Of a DNA stretch of 6,172 bases, positions 6,152 to 6,172 are shown piece after piece. Numbering within the stretch: position 1 is the stretch's first letter; each line of letters begins with the position of its first letter. The stretch lies in NCBI GenBank assembly GCA_003501335.1, contig DNPQ01000079.1, forward strand, positions 1-6,172. Direction: 5' to 3'. The stretch is from Bacillota bacterium. GTDB lineage: Bacteria > Bacillota > UBA4882 > UBA8346. The notes beneath the pieces are model-generated. The model worked only from the letters and a program-made list of their open reading frames with translations, was not told where the DNA came from and made no database searches. A program made the translations under genes and the position numbers.

Positions 6152-6172
6152 ATTGAGAGGTGCTCCAGGATT
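6152..6172 (+). repeat. Imperfect direct repeat, copy 2, at the window edge
   Basis: The copy begins ATTG and ends GCTCCAGGATT. It runs to the last base of the window, so the true extent of the match to copy 1 (6031-6050) cannot be seen. Confidence 0.4.

Larger units (their letters stand above)
5971..6172 (+). other. Tail without a recognised gene; potential RNA structure and an open frame to the edge
   Basis: No convincing gene or T-run terminator is seen. Complementary pairs exist: ATTGCGGGG (6031-6039) with CCCTGCAAT (6078-6086, one G-U); TTCGG with CCGAA (6098-6102, 6109-6113); AATCCT with AGGATT (6131-6136, 6167-6172), enclosing GAGCA/TGCTC (6148-6152, 6161-6165). A frame from ATG 6021 is open for 50 codons to the window end (MVSDCGGSWNEKG..., ...LSPDRALRGAPG) but has no ribosome binding site. 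A 23-codon frame at 6049-6120 (MKRGKKMRKFPAINF...) is the competitor. The tail may be a structured leader of a gene to the right or the degraded 5' end of a gene. I cannot decide which. Confidence 0.3.

Overview
The window looks like a chromosomal piece of a low-to-moderate GC, Gram-positive-lineage bacterium that nevertheless has an outer membrane. Strong AGGAG-type ribosome binding sites, an AT-rich promoter and a PadR regulator point to Firmicutes. A TolC-type outer-membrane channel points to a diderm member, such as a Negativicutes (Sporomusa/Pelosinus-like) or another diderm clostridial lineage. This placement is an inference from gene content; no rRNA or marker gene is present. All recognisable genes lie on the + strand.

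Region 1 (1-3118) is a drug-efflux module. It holds the C-terminal three quarters of a 14-TM DHA2 (EmrB/QacA-like) MFS exporter, then, 24 bases later, a complete TolC-family outer-membrane channel, then a complete PadR-family repressor. The exporter and channel would form a tripartite pump with a periplasmic adaptor (HlyD/EmrA type) that is presumably just left of the window. PadR is the likely ligand-responsive regulator.

Region 2 (3119-3889) holds the wreck of a small SAM-dependent methyltransferase gene, with an intact ribosome binding site and N-terminal hydrophobic anchor. It carries two in-frame stops, a +1 shift and a -1 shift, and is followed by a good intrinsic terminator.

Region 3 (3890-5299) starts with a probable extended -10 promoter set among AT-rich inverted repeats, including a perfect 20-base palindrome. 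It continues into a second wreck: a secreted protein with two tandem retropepsin-like aspartyl protease domains (each with a DTG motif) and a C-terminal PDZ domain. This gene is broken by three in-frame stops and two single-base deletions. If repaired it would encode about 409 residues.

Region 4 (5300-6172) contains an intact gene for a secreted or envelope protein of 204 residues and unassigned function. It is followed by about 200 bases without a recognised gene, holding an imperfect 20/21-base direct repeat, several potential RNA hairpins and a reading frame that stays open to the window edge.

The main biological message is two adjacent genes in decay between intact neighbours. I see no phage, transposase, CRISPR or tRNA signal, and nothing that clearly amounts to a new system.
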